IMG/VR virus record: IMGVR_UViG_3300037065_000029
Span: 1-30,737 of that record
Length of the DNA: 30,737 bases
Source: a virus
Reading direction: 5' to 3' (one strand)
Shown: in pieces, positions 1-5,995 of the stretch
Position numbering within the stretch: the first letter of the stretch is position 1
How the letters are laid out: each line of letters starts with the position of its first letter
Notes under the pieces: model-generated
The model's input: only the letters and a program-made list of their open reading frames with translations
What the model was told of the DNA's origin: nothing
Databases searched by the model: none
Made by a program: the position numbers and the translations under genes

Positions 1-52
1 GTGACCCACATTGATCGATCCCTAAAAACTGGGCCGGACCTGCGACGATACC

Positions 53-370
53 TTACGACAGATCAACGGAAGGCCATTGCCTTGACCTCGGTCTTCTCTG
101 TTCTGCTTGCTTTGTTCGCTTTCCCGCATTGCATCCGAAGTGAGCAGGGCGCAGGTTCCACCGCGCTGTCGGATGCCCGCCGTACTGGAGGTCGGTGATG
201 TGATCCACGCTCGGACCAAGCGGATGGTTGCGCCGCAACCCGAACAGGATCGGACCGCGCGCACCATGGCAGATCTCGCACACCGACCCGGGCGGGCAGA
301 CCTCCTCGACCAACACCCGCCACGCACGACCATGCCGGCCGCGCCTGGGATCCCACTCGTCGAGCGCCAT
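53..370 (-). CDS. HNH endonuclease (105 aa), packaging-associated
   Basis: This is a small HNH nuclease of the kind many cos-type phages carry beside the terminase genes, where it assists DNA cleavage during packaging. The protein has the full motif: a zinc-binding Cys pair (C31, C34), VDHI with D56-H57, then N72, H77 and C80-N81. I chose ATG 370 because GGAGGG lies 6-7 nt upstream; an in-frame GTG at 445 would add 25 low-complexity residues. It is the last minus-strand gene before the window's left end. If the ends join, it sits directly upstream of the small terminase gene, as in HK97-like phages. The family call is secure from the motif; the packaging role is inferred from position. Confidence 0.85.
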   Translation of the reverse strand: MALDEWDPRRGRHGRAWRVLVEEVCPPGSVCEICHGARGPILFGLRRNHPLGPSVDHITDLQYGGHPTARWNLRPAHFGCNAGKRTKQAEQRRPRSRQWPSVDLS

Positions 371-751
371 CGCGTGCCCTCCAGCCCGACACGGTGCGCG
401 GCGCCGCGCTGGCCACGTGGCATCCGCGGAGACCGCGGTGTGCACGTCGCTGCCTGCCGGTGGTGTCCGGTCCGGTGCACGAGCTGGAGGTGATGAGGAG
501 GGCTGGCGACGTCGGACCGCTCGACGTTCGACGGCCCCCAGGGAGAGCCCGCCAGCCCATGCACCCGGCTAGGGGGGGCGGGGCGGTCTGCATCCCCGGG
601 CAACTGCCTGACCCCGGGGAAGCACGAAGGCCCAGCCGACTGGCCGGGCCTGTTCGTAGAGACACGAGTCCCTACGTCCGTGACAGTACATGCTGCCCGA
701 CCGCGAGCGCCGTCATTGCGCCTGTCGCCCGGCGCGTCGTGTAGCGGGGTG
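371..751. other. Gene-poor interval between HNH and early operon end
   Basis: This stretch has open frames on both strands, but none has a convincing start, ribosome site or recognisable product, and their compositions (runs of Arg, Pro, Gly) look like GC-rich shadow frames. The only structure I can support is a hairpin at 628-651. The late promoter for the HNH and terminase genes could lie here, but I see no clear -35/-10 pair. Confidence 0.5.
628..651 (-). terminator. Probable terminator of the early operon
   Basis: The arms AGGCCCAGCC (628-637) and GGCCGGGCCT (642-651) form a 10-bp stem with one mismatch and a 4-nt loop. On the minus strand the hairpin is followed by a T-containing stretch (TTCGTGCTT), the usual form of intrinsic terminator in GC-rich actinobacteria. 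It lies about 100 nt beyond the stop of the last closely packed early gene (752-988), where it would separate early transcription from the HNH/terminase block. Confidence 0.55.
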
Positions 752-988
752 TCAGTGACACCCGTCGATGAACTCGCGCATCTTCTGCGCAGTGGCGAGG
801 TGGCCGTTCATCATCAGCATCATGCCGAGCTCCAGTGCGGCGTGGTCCTCGGTCTCGGGGTGCTTGCGGAGGGCGGAGACCAGCGAGGTGAACGCGTTGA
901 TCAGGTCGCCCTGCTCGACGTACCGCTGCGCCCTGGACTTGCACCAGGCAAGGTGGTCTGCGCGGGTATCGCGCTCCGTGGTGGTCAC
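752..988 (-). CDS. Conserved small actinophage protein (78 aa), function unknown
   Basis: The product is a mostly helical, charged protein with the segments ALRKHPETEDHAALELGMM and GHLATAQKMREFI. I recognise this pattern (a KHPET motif followed by LGMMLMxxGH) from a protein common in actinophage early regions, but no function has been assigned that I know of. I chose GTG 988 because AAGGAG lies 8-9 nt upstream; the frame stays open to 1069 without a better start. It is the last gene of the early run, 44 nt downstream of its neighbour at 1033, and is followed by a candidate terminator. No transmembrane segment or cysteine motif is visible. Confidence 0.75.
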   Translation of the reverse strand: MTTTERDTRADHLAWCKSRAQRYVEQGDLINAFTSLVSALRKHPETEDHAALELGMMLMMNGHLATAQKMREFIDGCH

Positions 989-1032
989 GATCGGATGCTC
1001 CTTCGGCTGGGTCGAGCGAGTGATACTAGGCG

Positions 1033-1305
1033 CTATGCCACGTTCGGCGGCGCGTCGAAGATGTGCCATACGAACGGGCCGTCCTGCACGGTGGCGACGT
1101 GTGCGCCGACGTCGGGCAGCGGGTGGCCAGTACCTCGCAGGATGAACCGGCGCTTGACCAGGGGCGCAGCGGGGTCAACTACGGCCCACACGGTCACCTG
1201 TCCAGCGTCCGAGTCGATGTCAGCGTGGATCGGCCGAGCGCCCTGGGGCATCCAGGTCTCGGGCGAATCTCCGAACGCGAGCATGAACTTCCAGATGGTC
1301 TTCAC
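1033..1305 (-). CDS. DUF7352-like phage protein (90 aa)
   Basis: The protein runs from KTIWKFML through VDPAAPLVKRRF and RGTGHPLPD to GPFVWHIFD. This is the layout of a small beta-rich family frequent in phages (DUF7352 in my recollection), where a phrase like 'GTGHP-P' is followed by 'GPFVWHVF'. Function is unknown. The GTG start at 1305 has a purine-rich GAGAGGACGAGG just upstream; the frame extends beyond but becomes Arg/Ser-rich and overlaps the WhiB gene. It sits between a WhiB gene and a small conserved protein in the early operon, so it is probably expressed early in lytic growth. Confidence 0.75.
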   Translation of the reverse strand: MKTIWKFMLAFGDSPETWMPQGARPIHADIDSDAGQVTVWAVVDPAAPLVKRRFILRGTGHPLPDVGAHVATVQDGPFVWHIFDAPPNVA

Positions 1306-1333
1306 ACCTCGTCCTCTCGTGGCATAGCGGGCA

Positions 1334-1657
1334 CTAGCTGGCGCGCGCTGAGTAGCCGTAGGTCCCCGACGAGGTCGGGTCCAGTCGCACCCGCTGCCCG
1401 GGCCGCTTCCCGCCGTACATCCCGAAGCGCTCCTTTCCGGGCATCCCGCGTTCGTCGTCCAGAGTCGCGGTGAGGCAGAACTCGATCGCCGGACAGACGT
1501 CGCAGAACTTCTTCGCGAGCTCGTACTTGAGGACACCCTCGGCCCGGCGCGGACCGGGGAAGAACGTCTCGGGGTCAGCGCCGCTGCACGCCGCACGGGA
1601 GCGCCACGTCTCGACTGTGACCGGCACTACCACGATGGCCGGCTTCGGCGTAGGCAC
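1334..1657 (-). CDS. whiB: WhiB-family Fe-S transcriptional regulator (107 aa)
   Basis: The four cluster-binding cysteines of the WhiB family are present: C24, then C52-x2-C55-x5-C61. They are followed by a turn (FGMYGG, residues 79-83) in place of the usual G-[VI]-W-G-G, and a basic tail for DNA or sigma-factor contact. WhiB proteins bind a 4Fe-4S cluster and work with the primary sigma factor. Phage copies can act as dominant regulators of host whiB genes and affect superinfection (known for mycobacteriophage TM4). The start is uncertain: GTG 1657 lies just after a 12-base homopolymer, and later Val/GTG codons are possible. The gene overlaps the 3' end of the zinc-finger gene at 1575-1919. 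Confidence 0.85.
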   Translation of the reverse strand: MPTPKPAIVVVPVTVETWRSRAACSGADPETFFPGPRRAEGVLKYELAKKFCDVCPAIEFCLTATLDDERGMPGKERFGMYGGKRPGQRVRLDPTSSGTYGYSARAS

Positions 1658-1919
1658 AGGCGGGGGGGGGGGGCACCCTGGCCGCGTTCTGGTAGCGCGA
1701 GCGTTGCCAGAGCACCTGCGCTGCGATCTCCGCCAAGCGTCGTGGGGTCATTGGTATTGGCGCGGTGCGGGCATTGGCCTCTGCTAGATCGATCCGCTTG
1801 CGGCAACGACCGCAGCACGTCTTCGACGCGACACGAACCGTTCCAGGGTGTTCTGCGCGGGGCTGGTTGATGCGGCGCATCGGCTGAGCGCAGTGGATGC
1901 AGACCGGGTAGGCGGCCAT
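1575..1919 (-). CDS. Small Cys-rich zinc-binding protein (114 aa), C-terminus uncertain
   Basis: The N-terminal half carries a CIHC motif (C7, C10) and a CCGRC motif (residues 35-39), a treble-clef or zinc-ribbon layout, followed by a helical segment (PRRLAEIAAQVLWQRSRY). After that the frame runs through a 12-base C homopolymer (minus strand), giving PPPP, into sequence that overlaps the WhiB gene by about 80 nt and looks like out-of-frame coding. The true end may therefore be near residue 85, or the homopolymer length may be wrong. It starts 1 nt after the stop of the gene at 1921-2325, so translation is probably coupled. Function unknown. Confidence 0.6.
   Translation of the reverse strand: MAAYPVCIHCAQPMRRINQPRAEHPGTVRVASKTCCGRCRKRIDLAEANARTAPIPMTPRRLAEIAAQVLWQRSRYQNAARVPPPPACAYAEAGHRGSAGHSRDVALPCGVQRR
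1662..1673. repeat. G12 homopolymer at zinc-finger/WhiB overlap
   Basis: Twelve consecutive G on the plus strand (C on the coding strand) lie inside the zinc-finger frame and just 5' of the GTG assigned to WhiB. Runs of this length are prone to polymerase slippage and to sequencing error. Confidence 0.9.
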
Positions 1920-1920
1920 G

Positions 1921-2325
1921 TCAGATCGTGCCGTGGTACCCGAAGTCGGGCAGGACGTTGCGTCCGTCCGGGCGTCCCCACAGGTGCAGGACGTGCGCGG
2001 AGAGGTTGATGTGCTTGGCGGGCGGGGCGAACACCTGGAACGCGTACCCGTTCGGCCACACGGCGTGGTGCAGCAGGACGAGGTCCGCGTAGTCGGGCAT
2101 CCGGTCCCGGCGGCTGATCGACGCGTGCCACCAGTTGCCGCCCGCGTGGTCGAACCCGCCGGCGCTGGGCGCGGGTCCGCAGGACACGATCACCGAGGCG
2201 TGGCCAGAGGCCAGCGCCGGCGGGCTGATGAACGCCCACCCGTCGTCGCCGTGCTCGAGCGGGGGACTGAACAGGTCCCGGCCGAGGCGGTTGCGGATGC
2301 CGAGCGGGTCGAACGACGTGCTCAT
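1921..2325 (-). CDS. DUF7694-like phage protein (134 aa)
   Basis: The C-terminal two-thirds has the signature WWHASISRRDRMPDY, then a conserved F/Y-AFQVFAPPAKHIN segment, HLWGR and DFG. I recognise this as a domain (DUF7694 in my recollection) found as short free-standing proteins in many actinophages. The conserved His and Asp residues suggest a fold with a polar site, but no activity is known. ATG 2325 is supported by AAGGAG 5-6 nt upstream. It lies between a zinc-finger gene and the 227-aa DUF7341-like gene in the early operon. Confidence 0.75.
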   Translation of the reverse strand: MSTSFDPLGIRNRLGRDLFSPPLEHGDDGWAFISPPALASGHASVIVSCGPAPSAGGFDHAGGNWWHASISRRDRMPDYADLVLLHHAVWPNGYAFQVFAPPAKHINLSAHVLHLWGRPDGRNVLPDFGYHGTI

Positions 2326-2363
2326 GGTTCTCCTTCGGGGTGGGGGCACAGCGGGGCCACGGC

Positions 2364-3047
2364 TCACCAGGTGACCGACCGGCGGTCGAAGGCCGCCAGG
2401 ATGATGGGTTCGGCCGTCATGATCCGGAAGTGGTTGCCGAGGACGCCGATCGTCATCTCGTCCCAGGCCGCGCCGCACGCGACGCACACCGCGGTGAGGG
2501 GTTCGGCGCGCAGCCGGATCGTGCCCCGCCGGTCGCAGGCCGGGCACGGCACGAAGGGGCGCGCCGCTGGGGAGTCCCACGTCGTGGTGACCCGGGCCCG
2601 CGCCCACCAGCGGAGCACGAACTCGTCGAGGGTCCGCCGGTCGTCGGCGCGCAGGGTCGGGGCGCGAGCGACGAGGAACGCCAGGTGCTGGTCGACGCCG
2701 CCTGGGACGAGGTGGTGCAGGATCGAGCGGACGAACGACGCCGCCTCCCGCTCGATCGAGGCCAGGGTGTCCAGCGCCTCGACGCGGATCGCCGGCTTGG
2801 ACTCGTAGCCCGGTGCGCCCGACGCCGGACCTGACGTCCCCGAGACCGCGAGCTCCAGCTGCTCGAGCAGGGACGGGTGCTCCACGACGTGTGGCCGCGG
2901 CTCCAGGCGCAGACGGTCCTCGCTGAGTACCCATGCCGTGACGTGGGTCGTGGATGGTTCGCGCAGGGCTGCGACCCGGTCCTCGATCCGCTCGCACACC
3001 ACCTGCTGCAGCGTCCGTTCGTCGAGGCGGTGCTGGGTGCTGGTCAT
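2364..3047 (-). CDS. DUF7341-like phage protein with C-terminal zinc ribbon (227 aa)
   Basis: The N-terminal half is helical. The C-terminal part has a zinc ribbon, C168-x2-C171 and C188-x2-C191, between a WWARAR segment and an EMTIGVLGNHFRIM end. This layout matches a protein commonly found next to replication genes in actinophages (DUF7341 in my recollection); the biochemical role is unknown. ATG 3047 has GAGGGG about 8 nt upstream and overlaps the stop codon of the 359-aa replication-type gene by one base (TGATG), implying coupled translation. A nucleic-acid-binding role is an inference from the ribbon and the neighbour. Confidence 0.7.
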   Translation of the reverse strand: MTSTQHRLDERTLQQVVCERIEDRVAALREPSTTHVTAWVLSEDRLRLEPRPHVVEHPSLLEQLELAVSGTSGPASGAPGYESKPAIRVEALDTLASIEREAASFVRSILHHLVPGGVDQHLAFLVARAPTLRADDRRTLDEFVLRWWARARVTTTWDSPAARPFVPCPACDRRGTIRLRAEPLTAVCVACGAAWDEMTIGVLGNHFRIMTAEPIILAAFDRRSVTW

Positions 3048-4126
3048 CAGGTGTCCCCTCGAGCGGCGGTGGTGGAGTGACCGCCCCGGCGACCACGACG
3101 ACGACGAGCGGGCGGCGGCGGCGCGGCGCTGCGAGCCGGCGCGCCCCTACCCGAGACAGACCCGTCCCGACCCGACCCGACCCGACCCGGCACATCCAGA
3201 TCCAGCACACCTGTCACCTGCGGGAATCTGACCGGACCTGACCCGGACCTGACCGGGATCTGACCGGGATCTGCCGGACGGCGCGGGCGTGCCGGGTCCG
3301 GGGGCGCCGGTTTGGCCCGCCGCGGGGTCGGGACGCCACCGGGTCGCGTCGCCGTCGCGGGTCGCACACCACAGGGTGCGGGGTCCGCGCCAGGCGCCGG
3401 CGTACCGGGCTTGACGTCCAGCTGGTCGTCGACCAGCGGGGGAGGGGTGAGGTGGTACTGAGCGAGGATCTCGTGGTGCCCGTTCAGCCACTCGCGCGTC
3501 GAGCGGTGGTAGTACGGCACCACCGGCGGCTCGAGGAGCGGCAACCTGGCATCAGCCAGCGGGACCGGTTCGTTGCCCCGCTGGGCGTTGCACGACCCGC
3601 ACGAGACGACGGACGTCTCGGCGGACCCGGGTTGGCCCGGCGGTCGGTGGTCGTAGGTGCCGGCGAGCTTGCCCTTGCGGATCCCGAGGAACCGGACCAC
3701 CTTCGCGCAGTAGCGGCACGCGTCGCCGTCCCGCAGGCGCACCAGCACGGTGATGTGCGGGTTGCCGTTGTCCTCCTTCCGTTGCTTCTCCCACGCGAGC
3801 TCCTCGGCTGTCTTGAGGTGCCAGAACTCCGGGTCGTCGAGCAGCTTGTAGACCCGGTGCCCGTCGCGGGCGTCGGCGTCGACGAGCAGCCCCGTGAACA
3901 CGCACAGGGCGATCAGGCGGTCGGTGTTCTCCCGGGTGCCACCGACCTGCCACGCGGTCCCGTAGCCCACCAGGTAGTCGGTGGTGTGCTGCGCGGACAG
4001 GCCCGCGAGGCGCGCGAAGAACCCGTACACCTCGTTCAGCGTGCGGTCGTCGGCGAGCTCGTGCTCCATGACCGCAAGCAGGCGCGGATCCATCGGCGCT
4101 GTGTCGCTGACGCGTGCCCAGACCAT
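3047..4126 (-). CDS. HNH-domain replication-type protein (359 aa)
   Basis: Residues 1-120 (MVWARVSDTAPMDPRLLAV onward) resemble the helical/winged-helix N-terminus of phage replisome-organiser-like proteins. Residues about 130-185 form an HNH/zinc module: C137-x2-C140, D159-H160, C176-x2-C179 then N180. From about residue 225 the protein is a Pro/Arg/Gly-rich, probably disordered tail. Part of that tail is encoded by tandem DNA repeats (3166-3190 and 3229-3276). A replication initiator whose gene carries iterons is the lambda O arrangement, so this is the best candidate for the phage origin-binding protein, although that remains inference. ATG 4126 has a GAGGGGGG site about 8 nt upstream. Confidence 0.6.
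   Translation of the reverse strand: MVWARVSDTAPMDPRLLAVMEHELADDRTLNEVYGFFARLAGLSAQHTTDYLVGYGTAWQVGGTRENTDRLIALCVFTGLLVDADARDGHRVYKLLDDPEFWHLKTAEELAWEKQRKEDNGNPHITVLVRLRDGDACRYCAKVVRFLGIRKGKLAGTYDHRPPGQPGSAETSVVSCGSCNAQRGNEPVPLADARLPLLEPPVVPYYHRSTREWLNGHHEILAQYHLTPPPLVDDQLDVKPGTPAPGADPAPCGVRPATATRPGGVPTPRRAKPAPPDPARPRRPADPGQIPVRSGSGPVRFPQVTGVLDLDVPGRVGSGRDGSVSGRGAPARSAAPPPPARRRRGRRGGHSTTAARGDT
3166..3277. repeat. Tandem short repeats (candidate replication origin iterons)
   Basis: Two tandem arrays lie in the 3' part of the replication-type gene. The first is a 5-bp GACCC unit repeated at about 3169-3190. The second has four head-to-tail units of 10-11 bp starting with TGACC at 3229, 3239, 3250 and 3261; the last two are identical (TGACCGGGATC), and a TGCCGG remnant begins at 3272. 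An 8-bp perfect inverted repeat with one central base (3421-3437) lies about 150 bp away. An 11-bp spacing places the units on one face of the helix, as for initiator-binding iterons. A low-complexity coding origin is the alternative. Confidence 0.55.
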
Positions 4127-4177
4127 GCGTGTGTCCCCCCTCGCTCGTTCAGATCACCACCCAGTCGCAACGGGGCA

Positions 4178-4786
4178 TCAGGGGTCACCTCCGCCCGCGG
4201 GGTCGCACGCGGGATGCGTGCGGTAGGAGGGATCGCGGGCGGCCAGGACGCCGTCCATCGGCTGGCAGCACGCCGCGCACCGCGGTCCCTCGGCGCGGCG
4301 CTTGCCCGACGTGGCCGGGCACGAGCGTGAGTGCTGGCGGTACAGCGGCTCGTCCTCAGGCGGGGACTCGTGCCCCGCGATGACGACGGCGCGCTGGCCG
4401 GCCGGAGTCGTCTTCGGCCACACCCGCCCGTCCGGGTGCGGGAACGGGTCGATCGCGAGCCGATTGCCCGCCGCGGTGATCACGACCCGCACCGCGTGAC
4501 CGCAGTCCGCGCAGGTCGACGCACCCGGCACGGTCCGCTCAGCAGCCTCGAGCAACCCCAACGCGCGCTCCCACGTCTCCACCGACGGGGCCGCCGTGAT
4601 TCCCGCGACCTTGCGGATCCGCTTGCGGCGCTCCGCGCCAGCGAACGTCCCACCGGCCATCGTCAGCTCGTACACGCGCACGCCCAGGGACGCCGCGGCC
4701 GCCGCGAGCGCCGTGGCCTTCCGCTCACGGTTCGCGGCAGCTGTCGGGGTGTGCGCGAAGTGGTCCTGCGCGCCGGCGGCGCTCAT
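4178..4786 (-). CDS. Protein with two Cys clusters (202 aa), function unknown
   Basis: The N-terminus is Ala-rich and helical. A first zinc-like cluster is C92-x2-C95 (CADCGH) with a later C156; a second is C170-x2-C173 with H191 and C194. The segment between them (NRLAIDPFPHPDGRVWP) resembles short zinc-ribbon proteins common in actinophage early regions. I cannot name a function. The ATG at 4786 overlaps the stop of the clamp-like gene (ATGA). Transcription continues into the HNH/replication-type gene 51 nt downstream, so a DNA-transaction role is plausible but unproven. Confidence 0.65.
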   Translation of the reverse strand: MSAAGAQDHFAHTPTAAANRERKATALAAAAASLGVRVYELTMAGGTFAGAERRKRIRKVAGITAAPSVETWERALGLLEAAERTVPGASTCADCGHAVRVVITAAGNRLAIDPFPHPDGRVWPKTTPAGQRAVVIAGHESPPEDEPLYRQHSRSCPATSGKRRAEGPRCAACCQPMDGVLAARDPSYRTHPACDPAGGGDP

Positions 4787-5541
4787 GAGGTCGCCTCGTC
4801 GGCGGCCGCGATGGGGGCCGCGGGTTGTTCGCCGACGAGGGGGGCGAGGTGTTCGGCCCAGGAGTCGCGCCAGGTCTGGACCTTCGCGTCGGTCTTGTGG
4901 GCGTCTGGGTCGTCGAGGCCTTCGGTGAGGGTCAGGACGCCGATGAATCGGGGGCCCGCGAGGATCACGAGGCCGCGGGGGGTGGAGGTGTGGCGGATCA
5001 CGAGGGGCGCGCCGAAGACCTTCGCGGCGGCCACGAACCGGGCCATGAGGGTCGATGACGCGCGGGCGTCGTGGCCGGTGGGGTGGGAGTCGAGCAGGAA
5101 CCGGCGGATGAACCGCGGGACGTCGGGGTAGGTGTCGACGGCGACCTGCACGATCCGCGGGACGGTGAGCGCCTTGCCCTCCATGAATGCGCCGGCCTCG
5201 GTCCACGTCACGGCCTCGTCGGTGATGTCGACGCGGAGCGACTCGTCGTCCCACATCGCCCGCTCGTCGCGCCCCGAGGGGGGCTTGAACACCGCGAGGA
5301 CGTCATGGACCGACTCGAGGGGCAGATCGACGACGGGCAGCTCGTCGGTCTGAAGGTCGTGGACGGCGACCGCGGCGACGCCCGCGGAGTACCCGTCGAT
5401 CGCGGACACCACGGCCATCGATGAGGACGCGACGGCGATCCGGATCCGCCCGAACGTGTCGTCGTCGTCCCGACCCGCGTGGGCGAGGCAGGCCGCGAGC
5501 GCGGGGCGCAGGTCGCCGCGGCGGAGCATGACCGACGTCAT
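4783..5541 (-). CDS. Sliding-clamp (DnaN)-like protein (252 aa)
   Basis: The opening LRRGDLRPALAACLAHAGRD, followed by FGRIRIAVASSSMAVVSAID, matches the first domain of beta-clamp-like proteins, where a helix is followed by strands ending in 'a-D-gy'. Later segments (LPLESVHDVLAVFKP and VDITDEAVTWTEAG) also fit the repeating helix-strand units of clamps. At 252 aa it is shorter than a bacterial DnaN (about 365 aa), as in phage versions. A clamp would tether the host polymerase III or an unseen factor; no phage polymerase is present. ATG 5541 has GGAGGG about 8 nt upstream. The family call rests on pattern only. Confidence 0.5.
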   Translation of the reverse strand: MTSVMLRRGDLRPALAACLAHAGRDDDDTFGRIRIAVASSSMAVVSAIDGYSAGVAAVAVHDLQTDELPVVDLPLESVHDVLAVFKPPSGRDERAMWDDESLRVDITDEAVTWTEAGAFMEGKALTVPRIVQVAVDTYPDVPRFIRRFLLDSHPTGHDARASSTLMARFVAAAKVFGAPLVIRHTSTPRGLVILAGPRFIGVLTLTEGLDDPDAHKTDAKVQTWRDSWAEHLAPLVGEQPAAPIAAADEATS

Positions 5542-5636
5542 GAGGGGATCCCTCCGGTGTCGCCGAGGGTTGGCCGGTCAGGGACGTTGTCGAACATGTG
5601 TTCGATGTGGTGGGAGTGCGTGGGCGCGGGCATCAT
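5538..5636 (-). CDS. Possible 32-residue translationally coupled ORF
   Basis: A short frame starts with two Met codons (5636 and 5633) overlapping the stop of the upstream WhiB gene, and its stop overlaps the ATG of the clamp-like gene. Both junctions are ATGA-type, which is how the neighbouring genes are linked. The peptide is His-rich at its start (PTHSHHIEHMFDNVP) and has no recognisable domain. It may be a real small protein or only a coupling leader for the clamp gene. Confidence 0.4.
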   Translation of the reverse strand: MMPAPTHSHHIEHMFDNVPDRPTLGDTGGIPS

Positions 5637-5995
5637 GCGGCCTGTGTGGGTCGGGTGCGGCGGCGGAGACCGCGGCGCTCGGCCTCGGTGGTTCCGCCCC
5701 AGACGCCCTGCAGGTGGCGGGTCATGGCGTAGGCCAGGCATCCGGCGACGTAGGGGCAGGTGCGGCACTCGGCCTTCGGGCCGGCGGCCGCGGCCCGGGA
5801 GGTGGGGGTGGATCCGTCGCCGTCGGGGAACCACCACTCCGGGTCGACGGCGCAGGGCTGGGTGCCGTCCATCTCGGGCAGGGGGACGACGTCGAAGACC
5901 ACGGTCTGGCGGGTGGGGCGCGGGGGCATGCGTCGGGGGCTGCGCCGGCGCAGCGGGGTGCCGGCCGGGGGGTCCGCGAGGAGGTCGCGGGTCAT
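5633..5995 (-). CDS. whiB: Second WhiB-family regulator (120 aa)
   Basis: The Fe-S cluster ligands are C48 (QPCAVDPEWWFP), C77, C80 and C86 (CRTCPYVAGC), followed by the canonical G-V-W-G-G turn (97-101) and a basic C-terminus (RRGLRRR), all in WhiB order and spacing. This copy is closer to the family consensus than the one at 1334-1657. It probably binds host sigma factor/RNA polymerase or promoters during lytic growth. Its ATG overlaps the ParB-like gene's stop (ATGA), so it is co-translated with it. Confidence 0.9.
   Translation of the reverse strand: MTRDLLADPPAGTPLRRRSPRRMPPRPTRQTVVFDVVPLPEMDGTQPCAVDPEWWFPDGDGSTPTSRAAAAGPKAECRTCPYVAGCLAYAMTRHLQGVWGGTTEAERRGLRRRTRPTQAA

Noticed and set aside
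22-665. Longer minus-strand frames (22-603 and 63-665) overlapping the HNH gene
   Set aside because: They are Arg/Pro/Ser-rich shadows of the HNH frame with no motif.
3166-3277. A CRISPR array
   Set aside because: Units are 5-11 bp, head to tail with no spacers and no cas genes; they fit iterons or low-complexity coding sequence.
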